Part shown: positions 42,811 to 51,482 of the stretch, one piece after another
Numbering within the stretch: the first letter of the stretch is position 1
How the letters are laid out: every line of letters starts with the position of its first letter
Source: UBA1535 sp002323775
GTDB taxonomy: Bacteria > Bacillota > Clostridia > Tissierellales > Sedimentibacteraceae
Assembly (NCBI GenBank): GCA_031993545.1
Contig: DAMAHZ010000004.1
Span: 1-64,000 of the forward strand
Direction: 5' to 3'
DNA length: 64,000 nucleotides
Made by a program: the position numbers and the translations under genes
Notes under the pieces: generated by a model
Databases searched by the model: none
Told to the model about the DNA's origin: nothing
What the model saw: only the letters and a program-made list of their open reading frames with translations

Positions 42811-43891
42811 ATTAAAAGAAATAAAAAACAGTTTATTTTATAAAAATAAACTGATGAATATTAAAATTGTTATTATAACATTATTGTTATGTGTTTTTTC
42901 TTTTCAGAATGTCTATGCTCTCGAATTTCCTAAAATATATGCTGAAAGCTATATTGTTATAGACAAAATCTCTGGAAGGATATTAGCATCAAAAAATGCT
43001 GATAAAAAAAGCTATATGGCAAGCACTACTAAAATTATGACTGCCATAACAGCCATTGAAAGTTATAATAATTTATATAGAAATCTTACTGTTCCTAAAG
43101 AATGCACAGGCATAGAAGGCTCAAGTATTTATCTTATCCCAAATCAAAATGCAACGATGATGGATTTATTGTATGGACTTATGCTTCGCTCTGGAAATGA
43201 TGCTGCATTAGCTACTGCATACTTCGCAGGAGGCAGAAATATATTAAATTTTATAGAATCTATGAATTATAAGGCAAAGGCAATGGGTGCATTTAACACA
43301 AATTTTACAAACCCACATGGCTTGCACGATAAGAACCATTATACGACAGCATATGATTTAGCACTTATAACAAAATATGCTTTGCAGAATAAGTTGTTTA
43401 AGGAAATTGCAGCTGCTAAAAATTATTACAACAGCGATAACAATTTTTATTTTATAAATAAAAATAAAGTAGTATATCAGTACAAATATGGAACAGGTGT
43501 AAAAATCGGTTATACTAAAACAGCAGGTAGATGCTTAGTAGCCTCTGCTCAAAAAGATGATATGGAAATCATAGTTGTAGTTTTGAATGATGGAAATTGG
43601 TTCAATGACAGCTATAAAGCTTTTGATTTTGCATTTAACAATTATAAAAATTACGATATAGTAAAAGAAAATCAAGAAATGCTAAAAGATGAAAAAAACA
43701 TTCCAATTTATGCTGAAACAGGATTTAGTTATGTATTGACAGAAGAAGAAAAAAGCAATGTAAAGGTAGAAGTTACAAAAACTATAGAGCATATATCAAG
43801 TGGTACAAATAATAAGGTATACGGTTTTTACAAAGTAATTCTAAATAATGATGTAATATATAATGGTAAGTTGATATATAGTTCTAATTAA
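42785..43891 (+). CDS. dacB: D-Ala-D-Ala carboxypeptidase, DacB type, KTG changed to KIG
   Basis: 368 aa from ATG 42785, overlapping ytfJ (AAGGAG 13 nt upstream; ATG 42854 lacks an SD). Hydrophobic export segment (VIITLLLCVFSFQNVYA), SxxK ASTTKIM and SxN RSGNDAA intact, but the KTG box reads GVKIGYTKTAG. Threonine in KTG is highly conserved, so activity may be altered. Position after ytfJ matches sporulation-specific DacB, which reduces cortex crosslinking. Confidence 0.88.
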   Translation: MKKLRNLNRLKEIKNSLFYKNKLMNIKIVIITLLLCVFSFQNVYALEFPKIYAESYIVIDKISGRILASKNADKKSYMASTTKIMTAITAIESYNNLYRNLTVPKECTGIEGSSIYLIPNQNATMMDLLYGLMLRSGNDAALATAYFAGGRNILNFIESMNYKAKAMGAFNTNFTNPHGLHDKNHYTTAYDLALITKYALQNKLFKEIAAAKNYYNSDNNFYFINKNKVVYQYKYGTGVKIGYTKTAGRCLVASAQKDDMEIIVVVLNDGNWFNDSYKAFDFAFNNYKNYDIVKENQEMLKDEKNIPIYAETGFSYVLTEEEKSNVKVEVTKTIEHISSGTNNKVYGFYKVILNNDVIYNGKLIYSSN

Positions 43892-43960
43892 TAATAATAT
43901 TATCAAAAGCACTCGGTTAGAGTGCTTAAACTTTGTAAAATAAACAAAGCTTTCATCCAA

Positions 43961-44007
43961 AATTAAAAATATATTATAATTAATAAAATTATAATATATT
44001 TTTAATT
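43961..44007. terminator. Perfect 21-bp bidirectional terminator between convergent genes
   Basis: 43961-43981 is the exact complement of 43987-44007 around a 5-nt loop; ends are A- and T-rich on both sides. It separates dacB (+) from the small minus-strand gene. Confidence 0.8.
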
Positions 44008-44017
44008 TATTCTATGA

Positions 44018-44227
44018 CTATTTGAATTTATCTCCAGTTTTGTAATCTTCTCTTGCCCAATTAGGTGCATTTATCGGACCAGCCTTAATGTTACCTGTTT
44101 TTGCTGGTCCCTGAATTTCTGGAACTGGTTCCTGTGTATTTTTTTGACGATTCATCTTGTTACGGTTCTCTGTACCATGATTTTTCTTATCATAAGGACT
44201 TGGTCTTCTCATGCCTGCCTTTGCCAT
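44018..44227 (-). CDS. Small basic Pro/Asn-rich protein
   Basis: 69 aa from the ATG at 44227 (AAGGAGGTATAATA upstream on the minus strand, strong SD; a longer in-frame start at 44263 lacks one). Sequence MAKAGMRRPSPYDKKNHGT, then EIQGPAKTGNIKAGP; hydrophilic, no Cys, no signal. It recalls small clostridial spore-surface or uncharacterised conserved proteins with the MAKAGMRRP start, but I cannot confirm the family. Only minus-strand gene in the window, monocistronic. Confidence 0.7.
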   Translation of the reverse strand: MAKAGMRRPSPYDKKNHGTENRNKMNRQKNTQEPVPEIQGPAKTGNIKAGPINAPNWAREDYKTGDKFK

Positions 44228-44447
44228 TATTATACCTCCTTTTATCACTAATTTATTAAACAATTTAAAAAATTTATTAAATTGTTTCTAATATAGTTTT
44301 AGACTCTTTAAACAAATTGATACAAGAGATATTTTTACATTTTTAACTTTTAATTTTTTTATATCATAAGTTTGTATCATTTATAATTATCAGATTTATG
44401 TTTAAACTAAAAAATATATATAATTATGTAAAGCAGGTGGATTTAAT

Positions 44448-45197
44448 TTGACTAAAACATCAAAAAGAGGTTTTGAATTAAACGATAAAAGATGGTTTTC
44501 TGAAGATGAACTAATAAAACTAAAAAAAGCTCATGAGGAGATAAAGTGGCTATTGGATAGAGATTATAAATTGGAAGCTATAATGAATTTTGTTGGAGGG
44601 AGATATCAATTTACAATAAGACAAAGGGATGCCTTGAAACGTAGTACTTGCAGCACTAATAAGGAAATGCTTAGGAAAACAAAGGAGCTTAATATTGATA
44701 ATATAACAGATAAAACGATAAACATAGATGGATTTAATTTAATTATAAATTTAGAAGTCGCCTTGTCAGGCGGAACATTAATTGTTGGCAATGATGGATT
44801 AGTAAGAGATTTGGCTGGGCTTAGAGGAACTTATAAACTAATTGACAAAACAGACACAGCTATAGAATATCTGTTTAGATTTTTAGAAACAAAGAAAATC
44901 AAAGCTGTTAATATTTATTTAGACTTACCTGTATCTAATTCTGGAAATCTTAAAATTCGAATCATGGAGCATACAAATAAATATAAAATTTTAACAAATG
45001 TGATATTAGTTAATAATGCAGATGTAGTATTGGAAAAATTTGATTTTGTGGTAACAAGCGATGCAACTATTTTAGATAAATGTAATAGCTATATAAATTT
45101 AAGCAAAAACATAATAAATGAATATATACCAGATGCAAAATTAATATCATTATCAAACCCAACACTTATAGTATTAGAAAGTGAACATCTTAATTAA
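44448..45197 (+). CDS. DUF434/DUF5616 protein
   Basis: 249 aa, TTG start with AGGTGG upstream. N-terminal DUF434-like helices (ELIKLKKAHEEIKWLLDRDY, FVGGRYQFTIRQRDALKR) and a C-terminal alpha/beta domain (INLEVALSGGTLIVGNDGLVRDLAGLRGTYK; landmarks NDGLVRDL). Found in many anaerobes and archaea; function unknown. The fold of the C-terminal half resembles a NYN/PIN-type nuclease in outline, but that is a guess. Confidence 0.75.
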   Translation: MTKTSKRGFELNDKRWFSEDELIKLKKAHEEIKWLLDRDYKLEAIMNFVGGRYQFTIRQRDALKRSTCSTNKEMLRKTKELNIDNITDKTINIDGFNLIINLEVALSGGTLIVGNDGLVRDLAGLRGTYKLIDKTDTAIEYLFRFLETKKIKAVNIYLDLPVSNSGNLKIRIMEHTNKYKILTNVILVNNADVVLEKFDFVVTSDATILDKCNSYINLSKNIINEYIPDAKLISLSNPTLIVLESEHLN

Positions 45198-45220
45198 AAC
45201 ATTAAAGGGAGCTTAGATAT

Positions 45221-45268
45221 ATGAAAATACTAATCACATATATTAGCAACAAATATTTCCCCATTTGA
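45221..45268 (+). CDS. Possible 15-residue peptide
   Basis: MKILITYISNKYFPI followed by a stop, with AAAGGGAG 10 nt upstream. It lies between DUF434 and the rluB promoter. Could be a leader peptide or a gene remnant; weak. Confidence 0.2.
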   Translation: MKILITYISNKYFPI

Positions 45269-45290
45269 CAGGTGTTGTTAAAATTGTTAT

Positions 45291-45319
45291 TTGTATTTTT
45301 CAGCTAATTATAGTATAAT
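45291..45319 (+). promoter_or_regulatory. Promoter of rluB
   Basis: TTGTAT (45291-45296), 17-nt spacer, perfect TATAAT (45314-45319). Confidence 0.7.
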
Positions 45320-45360
45320 CTAAATAAAATTTATTTTTATAAAGAAATTGAGGAATGAAT

Positions 45361-46083
45361 ATGTCAGAAGAAAGATTACAAAAATATATAGCAAATTGTG
45401 GGATTAGTTCTAGGCGTAAGGCTGAGGAGCTTATTTTGCAAGGGAAAGTAGAGGTCAATGGTGAACTTGTTACACAGCTTGGATTTAAGGTTGATACTGA
45501 TAAAGATCAGGTTTACATTGATGGAAAATTGATTAAACCCGTTGAAGAAAAAATTTATATAAAGCTTAATAAGCCTACAGGCTATGTAACCACTGTAAAG
45601 GACCAATTTGACAGAAAATGCGTTATTGATTTAGTAAATATATCTGAACGTGTTTATCCTGTGGGTAGACTTGATTATGATACAAGCGGACTGATATTAT
45701 TAACAAATGACGGGGAATTGTCGAATAGAATGATGCACCCTAGATATAAAGTATATAAAACCTATATAGCAAGGGTTAAAGGAAGAATGAATGCTACAGA
45801 TATAGGCTGGTTAAGACACGGTATTAAAATTGATGATTATACAACAGCGCCTGCATTAGCTGATATAATAGAGACAGTAGAAACTGATGGAATTAAGACA
45901 ACTGTTAAAATAAGCATATATGAGGGAAAAAACAGACAGGTTAGAAAGATGCTCGAAGCAGTTGGAAAAATGGTTGTAAGCCTTAAAAGAGTGTCATTTG
46001 GCGATATTGAGCTTGGAGAACTTAAACCGGGAGAATGGAAATACTTGAGTAAAAAAGAAATAGAATATTTGAAATCTTTATAA
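45361..46083 (+). CDS. rluB: RluB-type 23S rRNA pseudouridine synthase
   Basis: 240 aa from ATG 45361 (GAGGAA SD; the ATG at 45355 is too close to it). S4 domain (RLQKYIANCGISSRRKAEELI) and the RluB/RsuA catalytic motif PVGRLDYDTSGLILLTNDG with catalytic Asp. Likely modifies U2605-type position of 23S rRNA. The location after scpAB/dacB is typical. Confidence 0.94.
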   Translation: MSEERLQKYIANCGISSRRKAEELILQGKVEVNGELVTQLGFKVDTDKDQVYIDGKLIKPVEEKIYIKLNKPTGYVTTVKDQFDRKCVIDLVNISERVYPVGRLDYDTSGLILLTNDGELSNRMMHPRYKVYKTYIARVKGRMNATDIGWLRHGIKIDDYTTAPALADIIETVETDGIKTTVKISIYEGKNRQVRKMLEAVGKMVVSLKRVSFGDIELGELKPGEWKYLSKKEIEYLKSL

Positions 46084-46173
46084 TTAATGAAAGTGTTATA
46101 TCTTTATACTTGTTGATTTAATGAAGATTTATTTAAGTACGTAAAATTTAATTATAATAATAAAGGAAAAGCA

Positions 46174-46746
46174 ATGAAAGATATAAAATACGGACAAATT
46201 ACAGATTTCGTTCATTTTTTAATTGAAAATAGCTATAAGGATAAAGAGAATATAATATTTGTAGATGCGACAGCTGGCAATGGCTTAGATACATTATTTT
46301 TATGCAGTTTATTTAAAAATAATGGTTTTGTATATGCTTTTGATATTCAAGAGGATGCGATAAACAATACTAGAAAATTACTAGATAGCAATCTCTATTC
46401 AAATTATGAGCTTATAGTTGATTCACATGAGAATGTGCTTGAATACATAAAAGATAAGCAGATAGATGCGGCATTATTTAATTTAGGATATTTGCCTAAT
46501 TCAGATAAAGCGATAAAAACAAATTATATAACAACTATAAATGCAATAAAAAATATAATGAGTAGACTAAAAAAATACGGAAGAATTTATATTTGTGCAT
46601 ATATATTGCATGATAATGGCGAAGAAGCAAAGTATATCCTTGATTTTATCAGTTCATTAAGTAAAAAAGAATACAATGTAATCCAATTAAAACTATTAAA
46701 TAAAGAAAATTCTCCTCCTGAAATATATATTGTAGAAAAAAATTAA
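46174..46746 (+). CDS. mnmM: MnmM (YtqB) tRNA wobble-uridine methyltransferase
   Basis: 190 aa Rossmann methyltransferase of the rRNA-methylase/YtqB group: SAM loop FVDATAGNGLDTLFL, then AFDIQEDAINNT and the catalytic-like NLGYLPNSDKAIKT. YtqB homologues are MnmM, which methylates nm5s2U to mnm5s2U at tRNA position 34 in bacteria lacking MnmC. The assignment is by family. Confidence 0.85.
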   Translation: MKDIKYGQITDFVHFLIENSYKDKENIIFVDATAGNGLDTLFLCSLFKNNGFVYAFDIQEDAINNTRKLLDSNLYSNYELIVDSHENVLEYIKDKQIDAALFNLGYLPNSDKAIKTNYITTINAIKNIMSRLKKYGRIYICAYILHDNGEEAKYILDFISSLSKKEYNVIQLKLLNKENSPPEIYIVEKN

Positions 46747-47031
46747 AGTTCTTTAATAATTTTTAAGTTTTAAATTTAATAGTAAGCTATATATTTGCAT
46801 GATTAAAATATTTTTATTCATGTAAATTTTTTTTGGATTGTTAATTATAATACAATATTTAAGTTCATTAATGAAGTAAAACCACATCATTATGAGTTTT
46901 ATAATTTTATAAATAGCATATAAACTAATTAAAAAATTGAATGAATTTAATTTAATGAAATCGTTTTGATTTGCTACTTTGTGAATGTTTTGAATTAATT
47001 CTTGCAATTTGTTATTTTTATGAAATATTTC

Positions 47032-47059
47032 TTGCAAAAATAAAATAATGTGTTAATAT
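47032..47059 (+). promoter_or_regulatory. Promoter of the kor operon (in the 426-bp gap 46747-47172)
   Basis: TTGCAA (47032-47037), 16-nt spacer, TAATAT (47054-47059). The rest of the gap is very AT-rich and I see no gene in it on either strand; the minus-strand open frame there has no SD and a biased composition. Confidence 0.6.
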
Positions 47060-47103
47060 ATATGGTGTAAAGCAAATAAATTGTAGAAAGATTAATTTTT
47101 ATG

Positions 47104-47122
47104 TATGGACAAGTTGTCCATA
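47104..47122. promoter_or_regulatory. 19-bp palindrome in the kor leader
   Basis: TATGGACAA-G-TTGTCCATA, perfect 9-bp arms, about 40 nt downstream of the predicted start. Candidate operator or 5' UTR hairpin. Confidence 0.5.
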
Positions 47123-47172
47123 AAAAGTACATAGTTTAAATAATATAATAAAAACTAGGAGGATAGTTAAAA

Positions 47173-47379
47173 ATGGCTGAAAAAAAGGAGCTTATCATTA
47201 ACAAAGATTGGTGTAAGGGCTGTGGGATTTGCGTGGCTTTCTGTCCAAAAAAGGTTCTCGCAATAGTAAAAGAAAAAACTACAGCAGTAGATATAGATAG
47301 TTGTATATCTTGTGGACTTTGTGAATTGAGATGTCCAGACAACGCTATATATTTAGTAGGAGGTAAAAAGGATGAGTAA
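47173..47379 (+). CDS. korD: 2-oxoacid:ferredoxin oxidoreductase delta subunit (4Fe-4S ferredoxin)
   Basis: 68 aa with two complete 4Fe-4S motifs CKGCGICVAFCP and CISCGLCELRCP. Electron-transfer subunit of the complex encoded downstream; overlaps korA by 8 nt. Confidence 0.93.
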   Translation: MAEKKELIINKDWCKGCGICVAFCPKKVLAIVKEKTTAVDIDSCISCGLCELRCPDNAIYLVGGKKDE

Positions 47380-48523
47380 CAAAAAATATAAATTAGTTCA
47401 AGGAAATGAAGCCTGTGTAGAGGGTGCATTGGCAGCTGGTATGCGTTTTTATGCAGGTTATCCTATAACACCATCAACAGAAATCGCAGAAATTTCTGCT
47501 CAGAGACTTCCTCAATTAGGTGGAAAGTTTATACAAATGGAAGATGAAATTGCAAGTATGGCAGCTACTATAGGCGGTTCATTGGCAGGACTTAAATCAA
47601 TGACAGCAACAAGTGGCCCAGGATTTTCACTTAAACAAGAAAACCTTGGATATGCTTGTTTAGCAGAAGTACCTTGCGTTATAGTAAACGTTCAAAGAGG
47701 TGGCCCAAGTACAGGACTTCCTACTTCTCCGGCTCAAGGCGATGTTATGCAAGCAAGATGGGGAACTCATGGAGACCATCCTGTAATAGCATTGACTCCA
47801 AACTCTGTACAAGAAACATACGAATATGCTATTAAAGCTTTTAACTTAGCTGAAAAATACAGAACTCCTGTTATTTATCTTATGGATGAAACAGTAGGAC
47901 ACATGAGAGAGAAGTTAGCACTGTTAGACCCGTCAGAAATAGAGACTATAGATAGAGTAAAACCAAGCTGTGAGCCAAAAGAATTTGTACAATATGCTGA
48001 TAAATTCATGGATGAAAAAACAATGGTTCACCCATTCCCAGCTTTTGGTGAGGGATATAGAATACACGTTACAGGTTTAACACATGATAAGACTGGTTTC
48101 CCTACTAATAACAACAAGTTATCTGGAGAATTAGTTGAAAGAATTTGTAACAAGGTTGAAATGAATGTAGATGATTTTGCATATTACGAAGAATATAGAT
48201 TAGAAGATGCTGAAACAGTTATAGTTGCATTTGGCGGAGTTTCAAGAAGCGCTAAAGAAGCAGTTGACGAATTAAGAGAAGCAGGAAAAAAGGTTGGAAT
48301 GTTCAGACCGATAACTATTTGGCCATTACTTGAAAAGCAAATTGATGCTGTAGGTAAAAAAGCAAAAGAAATTTATGTTGCTGAAATGAATATGGGACAA
48401 TATTATTATGAAGTAGATAGAGTTGCCGGAAAAAATTGTAAAGTAAATAAGATTACAAAAGTAACTGGCGAATTGATAAGTCCTAAGGAGATTATTGACG
48501 CAATAAACGGAGGTAATAAATAA
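47372..48523 (+). CDS. korA: 2-oxoacid:ferredoxin oxidoreductase alpha subunit
   Basis: 383 aa. EACVEGALAAGMRFYAGYPITPSTEIAE (landmarks GYPITPSTE), a pyrimidine-binding domain and C-terminal domain II (VVAFGGVSRSAKEAVDEL). Together with KorB/C/D it oxidatively decarboxylates 2-oxoacids (2-oxoglutarate or amino-acid-derived) with CoA and ferredoxin, typical of amino-acid fermenters. Substrate cannot be decided from sequence alone. Confidence 0.93.
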   Translation: MSNKKYKLVQGNEACVEGALAAGMRFYAGYPITPSTEIAEISAQRLPQLGGKFIQMEDEIASMAATIGGSLAGLKSMTATSGPGFSLKQENLGYACLAEVPCVIVNVQRGGPSTGLPTSPAQGDVMQARWGTHGDHPVIALTPNSVQETYEYAIKAFNLAEKYRTPVIYLMDETVGHMREKLALLDPSEIETIDRVKPSCEPKEFVQYADKFMDEKTMVHPFPAFGEGYRIHVTGLTHDKTGFPTNNNKLSGELVERICNKVEMNVDDFAYYEEYRLEDAETVIVAFGGVSRSAKEAVDELREAGKKVGMFRPITIWPLLEKQIDAVGKKAKEIYVAEMNMGQYYYEVDRVAGKNCKVNKITKVTGELISPKEIIDAINGGNK

Positions 48524-49344
48524 TGATGAACTGTAATGAAATAACTAATAAATATTTTAGAGAAGGCAAATTACCTCATATTTGGTGTCCAGGCTGCGGA
48601 CATGGAATTATATTAAATGCAGTAGTTAGAGCAATAGATAATTTAGGCTTAAACAAAGATGAGGTTTGTGTAGTATCAGGTATAGGATGTTCATCAAGAG
48701 CACCGGGATATTTAGATTTCAATACATTACACACTACACACGGTAGAGCATTAGCATTTGCAACAGGTGTTAAGCATGCTAATCCTAATTTACACGTAAT
48801 CGTAATTACCGGAGACGGAGATGCTTCTGCAATCGGAGGTAATCACTTAATACATGCAGCACGTAGAAACATTGATATAACTACTATATGTTTTAACAAT
48901 AATATATATGGTATGACAGGCGGACAATATTCACCTACAACACCATCAGGAGATTTAGCTACTACAGCTCCTTTTGGAAACATAGACAGAGCGTTTGACT
49001 TATGTTCATTAGCGCAAGGAGCAGGAGCTACTTATGTTGGAAGGGCTACAGCATATCATGCTACACAGCTTACAACATTAGTAGAAAAAGCAATACAAAA
49101 TAAAGGATTTTCATTCATAGAAGCTATAAGCGTATGTCCAACTTATTATGGAAGAAAGAATAAAAAAGGAACGGCTCCAGCTATGTTAAATTTCTTAAAG
49201 GATGCTTGTGCTGATAAAAAGGCTGTTGAGAGAAAACCTGAATTAGGCGAAAACAAAATAATTATAGGTGAGTTATACAACAATCCACAACCTGAATACA
49301 CTGAAAGTTACAAAAAAATAGTTGAAAAGTTTCAACAACAATAG
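48523..49344 (+). CDS. korB: 2-oxoacid:ferredoxin oxidoreductase beta subunit (TPP)
   Basis: 273 aa. Cluster-binding WCPGCGHG, TPP motif ITGDGDASAIGGNHLIHAARR and NNNIYGMTGGQ are complete. Start overlaps the korA stop by one nt (GGAGG 9 nt upstream). Confidence 0.94.
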   Translation: MMNCNEITNKYFREGKLPHIWCPGCGHGIILNAVVRAIDNLGLNKDEVCVVSGIGCSSRAPGYLDFNTLHTTHGRALAFATGVKHANPNLHVIVITGDGDASAIGGNHLIHAARRNIDITTICFNNNIYGMTGGQYSPTTPSGDLATTAPFGNIDRAFDLCSLAQGAGATYVGRATAYHATQLTTLVEKAIQNKGFSFIEAISVCPTYYGRKNKKGTAPAMLNFLKDACADKKAVERKPELGENKIIIGELYNNPQPEYTESYKKIVEKFQQQ

Positions 49345-49355
49345 GGAATGGTAAA

Positions 49356-49455
49356 AGAGTGAAGAAAAAACAACCTTCACTCTATAGAAGAATCGTACCG
49401 ATTCCAGAGAATCGTTCCGATTCTCATCAAATTAGATGACGCCACGAAGTGGCGT
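49356..49455. repeat. Four hairpins between korB and korC
   Basis: AGAGTGAAG/CTTCACTCT (49356-49383); GAATCG-TAC-CGATTC (49390-49404); GAGAATCG-TTC-CGATTCTC (49407-49425); ACGCCAC-GAA-GTGGCGT (49439-49455). The korC SD (GGAGG) follows directly. The cores AGAGTGAA and GAATC(G) recur at 17587-17632 and 26762-26806. Confidence 0.8.
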
Positions 49456-49470
49456 ATACTGGAGGTAACC

Positions 49471-50019
49471 ATGTTTCAAAAAAGAGAAATGAGATTAAGC
49501 GGATCTGGTGGACAGGGAGTTATACTTGCCGCTATAATATTTGCAGATGCTGCAATTGAAGATGGCTTGAATGCTATACAAACACAGTCATATGGTCCTG
49601 AGGCAAGAGGAGGAGCAAGTAAGGCTGAGGTTATAATAAATGATAAAGAAATAAATTATCCAAAAGTAATGAAAAACAATTTACTATTATCTTTAACACA
49701 AAAATCTTTTGACCAATATATAGGTTCTTTAGACGAGAACGGTGTTTTAGTTGTAGATGAAGATGTTGAAATTCCGGCAGATGTTAAAGCATCAAAAGTT
49801 TACAGATTACCAATAATTAGAACTGCTGATGAAAAAGTAGGTACTCATGTAGTTGCAAACATCGTTTCAATTGGTGTTATATATGAAATAATGTGCAAGG
49901 ATATAATAAAGCTTGAAACTATTAAGGCTTCAATAGCAAACAGAGTTCCGAAGGCTACAATTGATAAAAATATGCAGGCATTTGAAGAAGGCGTTAATTT
50001 AGTAAAGGCAATGGCATAA
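49471..50019 (+). CDS. korC: 2-oxoacid:ferredoxin oxidoreductase gamma subunit
   Basis: 182 aa. RLSGSGGQGVILAAIIFADAA and SYGPEARGGASKAEVIIND are the gamma-subunit signatures (CoA-binding domain). Separated from korB by 126 nt of hairpin array, unlike the tight korD-A-B spacing. Confidence 0.94.
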   Translation: MFQKREMRLSGSGGQGVILAAIIFADAAIEDGLNAIQTQSYGPEARGGASKAEVIINDKEINYPKVMKNNLLLSLTQKSFDQYIGSLDENGVLVVDEDVEIPADVKASKVYRLPIIRTADEKVGTHVVANIVSIGVIYEIMCKDIIKLETIKASIANRVPKATIDKNMQAFEEGVNLVKAMA

Positions 50020-50033
50020 GGATAGTACTTTTT

Positions 50034-50088
50034 AGAGGTATATCAAGTGAAAGCTTATTAAAAGTTTTCGTATTGATATGCCTCTTTA
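50034..50088 (+). terminator. Terminator after korC
   Basis: AGAGGTATATCAA (50034-50046) pairs with TTGATATGCCTCT (50073-50085; one G-U), with inner GAAA/TTTC pairing, followed by TTTA. Confidence 0.7.
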
Positions 50089-50118
50089 TGAATAAAAATT
50101 ATATGGAGTGAAGATAAA

Positions 50119-50991
50119 ATGAACAATACATCGGATTTAATAACTCTAATTCAAAATAATTACAACGATTTTAGCAAAGGTCAAAAAATGATAGCTGATT
50201 TTATAACTAAGCATTATGATAAAGCTGCTTTTATGACTGCATCTAAAATCGGAGAAACAGTTGATGTAAGTGAATCAACAGTAGTTAGATTTGCAAGCGC
50301 ACTTGGTTTTAAAGGCTTTCCGGAATTGCAGCAGTCATTACAGGTTTTAATTAAAAACAAATTGACAACGGTACAAAGAATAGGCTTAGATGATGATATA
50401 AACAAGGATACTGAAAAATTTCATAAAAGAATAATAAGAAATGAAATGAACGGTATAAAATATATGATGGATAATATTGATGCCAGTGCTCTTGATAGGG
50501 CAACGGAGCTTATTTCCTCTGCAAATAAGGTGTATATACTAGGTATGAGAACATCTTCGACACTTGCAAATTATTTAGGCTTTTATTTAGATGTTATGCT
50601 GGATAACGTAAAGGTTTTAAATAACACAGGAGTAAATGCACTTTTTGAGCAAATTATTAGAGTTAAAGAGGACGATGTTCTCATTTGTATTAGTTTTCCA
50701 AGGTATTCCAATAGCACGATAGATGCAACTAAGATGATTAAAGAGAAAAAAGCTAAAATAATTACAATAACCGATACTGAAGCTTCACCATTTTGCGATT
50801 TAGCTGACGTTGTCTTACTTGCAAAAAACAACATTGTATCTTTTGTAGACTCCTTAGTAGTTCCAATGTGCATGATTAACAGTCTAATCCTAAACATAGG
50901 TGCAAAAGGGAAAAAAGATATATTGCAATATTTCAATGACCTAGAAAATCTATGGGATAAACATAGTATATATCAACAGGATAAAAACTAA
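50119..50991 (+). CDS. MurR/RpiR-family transcriptional regulator
   Basis: 290 aa. N-terminal HTH_6 (FSKGQKMIADFITKHYDKAAFMTASKIGETVDVSESTVVRFASALGFKGFPELQ; landmarks VSESTVVRFA) and a SIS domain (ANKVYILGMRTSSTLANYLGF, ICISFPRYSN) that binds a sugar phosphate-type ligand. Target unknown; it lies right after the kor operon but has its own terminator context. Confidence 0.88.
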   Translation: MNNTSDLITLIQNNYNDFSKGQKMIADFITKHYDKAAFMTASKIGETVDVSESTVVRFASALGFKGFPELQQSLQVLIKNKLTTVQRIGLDDDINKDTEKFHKRIIRNEMNGIKYMMDNIDASALDRATELISSANKVYILGMRTSSTLANYLGFYLDVMLDNVKVLNNTGVNALFEQIIRVKEDDVLICISFPRYSNSTIDATKMIKEKKAKIITITDTEASPFCDLADVVLLAKNNIVSFVDSLVVPMCMINSLILNIGAKGKKDILQYFNDLENLWDKHSIYQQDKN

Positions 50992-50998
50992 TAAATTT

Positions 50999-51046
50999 AT
51001 GCCTTACAATTATAATTGTATATTATAATCATAAGGCATTTTTTTC
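50999..51046 (+). terminator. Terminator after the RpiR gene
   Basis: ATGCCTTA (50999-51006) pairs with TAAGGCAT (51032-51039), inner AATTATAAT helix, then T7. Confidence 0.85.
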
Positions 51047-51094
51047 TTGTTAAATTTCAAATAATATATTATAATATATTGGGAGTGATTTTAA

Positions 51095-51457
51095 ATTAAA
51101 CAGTATGCTATACGTGGAGCAATAACAATAGAAGAAAACACTATTGAACATATTAGAATTAACACAATAAATATGCTAAAGCAAATTTTAAATGAAAATA
51201 ATATCAGCGTTGATGATTGTGTTAGCTTAATTTTTACTACTACAAAGGATATAACCAAGGCATATCCGGCTAAATTTGCCAGAGAGATAGGTTTTGTCAA
51301 TTGTAGTTTAATGTGTGTTCAAGAAATGTATGTAGAAAATAGCTTAGAAATGTGCATTAGAGTTATGGTAACAATAAATAAAGAAGAAAATGATTTTAAG
51401 GCAAAGCATATATATTTGAAGAATGCACAAAAACTAAGACCTGATTTGATTAATTAA
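51095..51457 (+). CDS. aroH: AroH-type chorismate mutase, AUU start
   Basis: 120 aa when read from ATT at 51095 (SD GGGAGTG 51081-51087, 7 nt upstream). The codon before it in frame is a TAA stop at 51092, and there is no in-frame ATG, GTG or TTG until 51173, which would drop the catalytic Arg of IRGA. All AroH active-site residues are then present: Arg in YAIRGAIT, PAKFAREIG, CVQEMYVE, CIRVMVTI, IYLKNAQKLRPDL. Converts chorismate to prephenate. It precedes cmk, as in clostridia. Confidence 0.87.
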   Translation: MKQYAIRGAITIEENTIEHIRINTINMLKQILNENNISVDDCVSLIFTTTKDITKAYPAKFAREIGFVNCSLMCVQEMYVENSLEMCIRVMVTINKEENDFKAKHIYLKNAQKLRPDLIN

Positions 51458-51482
51458 AAAATAATAAAGGATTTGAACTAAA

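Noticed and set aside
46753..47037. 94-codon minus-strand ORF in the mnmM-korD gap
   Set aside because: Composition is dominated by K/N/I/L from AT-rich DNA, no SD, no motif, and it runs into the kor promoter region.
51173..51457. aroH as a 5'-truncated pseudogene
   Set aside because: The missing N-terminus including the catalytic Arg is present in frame upstream with a well-placed SD; a non-canonical AUU start explains it better.
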